DNA from: Aculops lycopersici | Taxonomy: Eukaryota; Arthropoda; Arachnida; Trombidiformes; Eriophyidae | Assembly (NCBI GenBank): GCA_015350385.1 | Contig: WNKI01000002.1 | Coordinates: forward strand, 4,577,881-4,637,818 | Direction: 5' to 3' | DNA: 59,938 nt | In this document: positions 57,201 through 59,938 of the stretch, one piece after another | How positions within the stretch are numbered: position 1 is the stretch's first letter | Layout of the letters: every line of letters starts with the position of its first letter | Notes under the pieces: generated by a model | What the model saw: only the letters and a program-made list of their open reading frames with translations | Database searches by the model: none | What the model was told of the DNA's origin: nothing | Program-made: the position numbers and the translations under genes

Positions 57201-59801
57201 GACGATCAATCAATCAGTCGGTGGTCGTCGTCGTCATCAAAGCAGTTACCATGTGGCCGTTGGCCGGCCAGCCAGCCAGCCAGCTTGCCGGCCAACCAAA
57301 CTGGCAGCAGGCTAGTCTGTCAGCCAGCCGGCATCACACGGTCCAACCTGCTTGAGGTCTCATTAGAATATCCGGCGTTGGTCTACGGAGGCCACCAACC
57401 TCATGCAAACGAGCGAATGAGATTATCAGATTTCCTCCCCATTGTGTCTCTTCTTTGTGCTCACTTTCTCCACTGGTGGTGATGGTGGTGGCGGTAGTGC
57501 TGGTAGAGTCCTAAATAAAATCTTGGCGCTCTTGCATGCATAGCCAGCTAGACTGGCTAAGTGGCCGCACTGTAGGCAGACATCTAAATGTAGAGCTCCT
57601 TTTATTTTCCTGCGAAACGAGGCTATGCGAGTCGAGTCAGTCGGTTGACTTAAACTTTTTCGATCGACCCAAAGTAACGGTGGCTGTCGCAGGAAAGAGC
57701 GACAGGAGAAGACACAGAGAATTAGCAGTTGGCCTATCCAAAGCACATGGTAGGCGTAACATTGCGATTTGGATGGCGGAAAACCCAAAGCAAACCGGCG
57801 GGCCTGGATGCTGCTTGTAGGCTGCAGTCGCGTGGAAATTAACCCGTCGGTTCACTAAAAGGAACCCGACCGGCGAGCACAAAGCGTGTGATGGATTATA
57901 AGCCTTTAGCGCCGCGACTCACAATCAGTCGGCCATACAAGGCTCCGCGCGCTGGTTGCAAGAGAGAGGGGGGAGAGCAACGAGGTGAGTTGGTGGCATT
58001 AGCCATAAGATCCAACGCACGGCAAGTGACAGGAACCATCCTGTAACGCTGGCCAGTAGCCTTCTCCAAAGAAATCTTCCTCCAAAGAAATCTTTCTCCA
58101 AAACATCTAAGGAAAGGGCCAAAGCCACTTCCGCTAACTGGCAGAGATTTTTAGGTTTCGCTGCTCGCGCGCGGTTAGTGGGATTTCCTGAAAAGAAGTT
58201 CCGCTCTCTCACAATACTGACTCGACCGCCGCTGCAACAACCACCGAGACGTTGGTGGTTGTGGTGGTAAGCGGAAGGGCTCTTGTCGAGTGATCGACTG
58301 GCCTGCCCATCCATCCACTTCTTGTCAAAGTCTCCCCCCGTCGTCTTCTTCCTGGTGGTGGTTGTCGCTATCGTTGTTGGCCAACCAGTTTGCCGCCTGC
58401 TAGTTGGTCTCTCACTTGAGCAACCACGGCAAGGCGTTTAGCGAGCTAGAGAGTTGGATTTTTGCACTCTCTCCATGTTGTTGGCTTCCTCCTCGAGCAT
58501 AACTTTAGTTGCTAGTTTAGTTTCGTGAAATTGAACTGAAGGGAACAAACTTTTTTCGCCATTCAGTCGACCAGTCAGCCAACCGAGCAACTGAACTGCC
58601 AATTGAATCTGAGCAACACCACCACCGCTACAGATGCTGCTGCTGCTCTTTTAGTGGACAGTCTAACACTAAACTTTAGCTGTAGTCTGCTCTTGTCAAC
58701 TTTCTCTTGCATCAGTTTAGTTTATTGGGGCCGCTGGCAAAAAAACTGGACGCGACTATCTCGCTCACAATCTGTGCGCCGACATGAATCAATCTGGATC
58801 TCGCCACCTCTTCCGTTCGTTTAGTTACGAGAACTAACGAGAGCTCGAAGAGTAACTGCGACTGTCCATCTGTCTTCCTCGCTTTCTCTTCCTCAGCTGC
58901 GATTATTGTCACTATCCAGTTGAAGAGGCGTGGCAAGGTTCTTAAAACGAGCAGCAGTGCCGGAAGTCGAGGCATGGAGCGTGTGTTTTGATTCCACACT
59001 TAAATGGCATATAAACTCGCCTGCAGTCGTCGTAATCGCAGACAACTCATCATCATCACAATCGTCGCTAGTTAACCAGCGATCTAGCCAGCCAACGAGA
59101 CCATTGCTTTTGGCTCGTCGATCAAAAGTTGCAAAATTGAAATTTAAACAGCCAGTTGGTTGGTGAAAATTAGAATTAGAGCTAGAGTTGTTGTTGGATT
59201 TGCGGAAGGGAGACTTGAGCCAGCAGCAAGCTTGCTGCTCATTCTTATATGCAGCTCGCTAGCTGCGCTAAAGTTGATGATGGCAGCGGCGGTGGCGCAC
59301 AATCGACTGGAGCTTATCAAATAGTCATTCCGCTTCGATTGGTTCAGTGAGCAGCCAGTTTAACTTGTAGTCGGCCGGCTTGGGTAGTGCGATTGGAATG
59401 GAATTGTGTTGAATGCTTTTAGCGAGCAGGTGCTATGGATATAATTGAGCAAAGTTAGTCAGTTAGCTAGCAAGACAGAGCGGGATAGAGAGATTGTAAA
59501 CTGACTGAAAATTAGTAAACTCAAGCTAAACTCAACGCTGCTCGCCAAGTTTGTGGCACAAATATAACCACTACTAGCATCTATAGCCTGACAGCCAAAT
59601 GCGTTTCGACTGACTAGACTGCTTAGCTTACGATCGCTCCACTAGATCTTGATGTGTGCATGTTGATGCCAAATCCAATGCACAGTAACATATACGCAAT
59701 ATACACATGCACACGCGGCCAATCAAGTCGCTAATCATCAATAGACTTGAGCAGCTCCTCCATCTCGGTATCCATCCATTTTCAACTTAATTCTACAAGC
59801 T
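48272..59801. other. Gene-free region, probably eag intron or 5' flank
   Basis: The acceptor of the PAS exon ends at 48272, so sequence to its right is at least partly the preceding eag intron. No exon encoding the expected Eag N-terminus was found. The DNA is rich in GCCAGC, TTGGC, AGCTAGC and short trinucleotide runs; open frames are numerous but overlapping and featureless. A hairpin lies at 53203-53237, and a texturally different block with a nine-G run lies near 54700-55020. No tRNA or rRNA was seen. Confidence 0.55.
53203..53237. repeat. Perfect 13-bp inverted repeat (hairpin)
   Basis: GGCTCCAGAACGC (53203-53215), a 9-base loop, then the exact reverse complement (53225-53237). Confidence 0.85.
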
Positions 59802-59828
59802 AGAGAGAGAGAGAGAGAGAGAGAGAGA
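59802..59828. repeat. (AG)n microsatellite at the right contig end
   Basis: AG tract of 27 bases that precedes the terminal CpG-rich noise. Confidence 0.95.
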
Positions 59829-59938
59829 CGCGACGTCGACGAACGAACGAGGAACGAACGACGACCGAACGAACGAAAAGGACGACGACCGACGACGTAC
59901 CTACCAACTCGTAGTAGGTAAGGGAAAACGTCGTCGTC
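59829..59938. other. Contig-end low-quality CpG-rich sequence
   Basis: The final 110 bases are built from CGACG, CGAACGAACG and GACGACC words, mirroring the first 116 bases. Probably erroneous consensus beyond a GA repeat. Confidence 0.6.

Noticed and set aside
48272..59801. Search for the first eag coding exon on the minus strand
   Set aside because: No sequence encoding an Eag-like N-terminus next to a donor was found by eye; it probably lies beyond the window or is too divergent to see.

Overview
This is eukaryotic nuclear DNA, almost certainly from an arthropod. The support is animal-type proteins (an Eag-class potassium channel, HDAC1/Rpd3, the Polycomb protein EED/ESC), GT-AG introns, AATAAA poly(A) signals and TATA plus TCA-type initiator promoters. 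The compact, mostly intronless gene block would suit a small-genome mite, but that is inference. The window looks like a whole scaffold: it has one 20-N gap, and both outer ends carry the same GA/CT microsatellite plus CpG-rich noise that flanks the gap.

Layout. 1-116 is contig-end noise. 1873-8341 (+) is the 3' part of a Dbl-family RhoGEF (end of the DH domain on a small exon, then a PH domain and a coiled coil on one large exon). 9755-25847 is gene-dense: cytochrome P450 (+, three exons), mitochondrial ATP synthase delta subunit (+), HDAC1/Rpd3 (+), an orphan type I membrane protein (-), an orphan coiled-coil protein (+), a small secreted acidic Cys-rich protein (-), EED/ESC (+, two exons), SLD5/GINS4 (-) and a very large NRF-6-like acyltransferase-fold membrane protein (-). 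25848-34090 is gene-free, with hairpins and many ACAGGTR motifs. 34268-48271 (-) is ether-a-go-go (eag): nine exons rebuilt by splice phase and homology, including the PAS exon beyond an 8.1 kb intron that holds the gap. Its first coding exon was not found. 48272-59938 is gene-free, probably eag intron or 5' flank.

How the genes relate. There is no operon logic here. HDAC1 and EED/ESC are both histone-based repressors and lie 5 kb apart, but nothing shows that the proximity is functional. ATP synthase delta and SLD5 are housekeeping genes. Convergent pairs (HDAC1/orphan membrane protein, EED/SLD5) are only about 110-145 bp apart. I see no prokaryotic element, CRISPR array, rRNA or tRNA, and no clear novel multi-gene system. 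The most novel material is three orphan proteins (15297-17321, 18082-18957, 19093-19476), a degraded coding relic inside the eag intron, and an NRF-6-like protein that has lost the signature Arg and His of its family.
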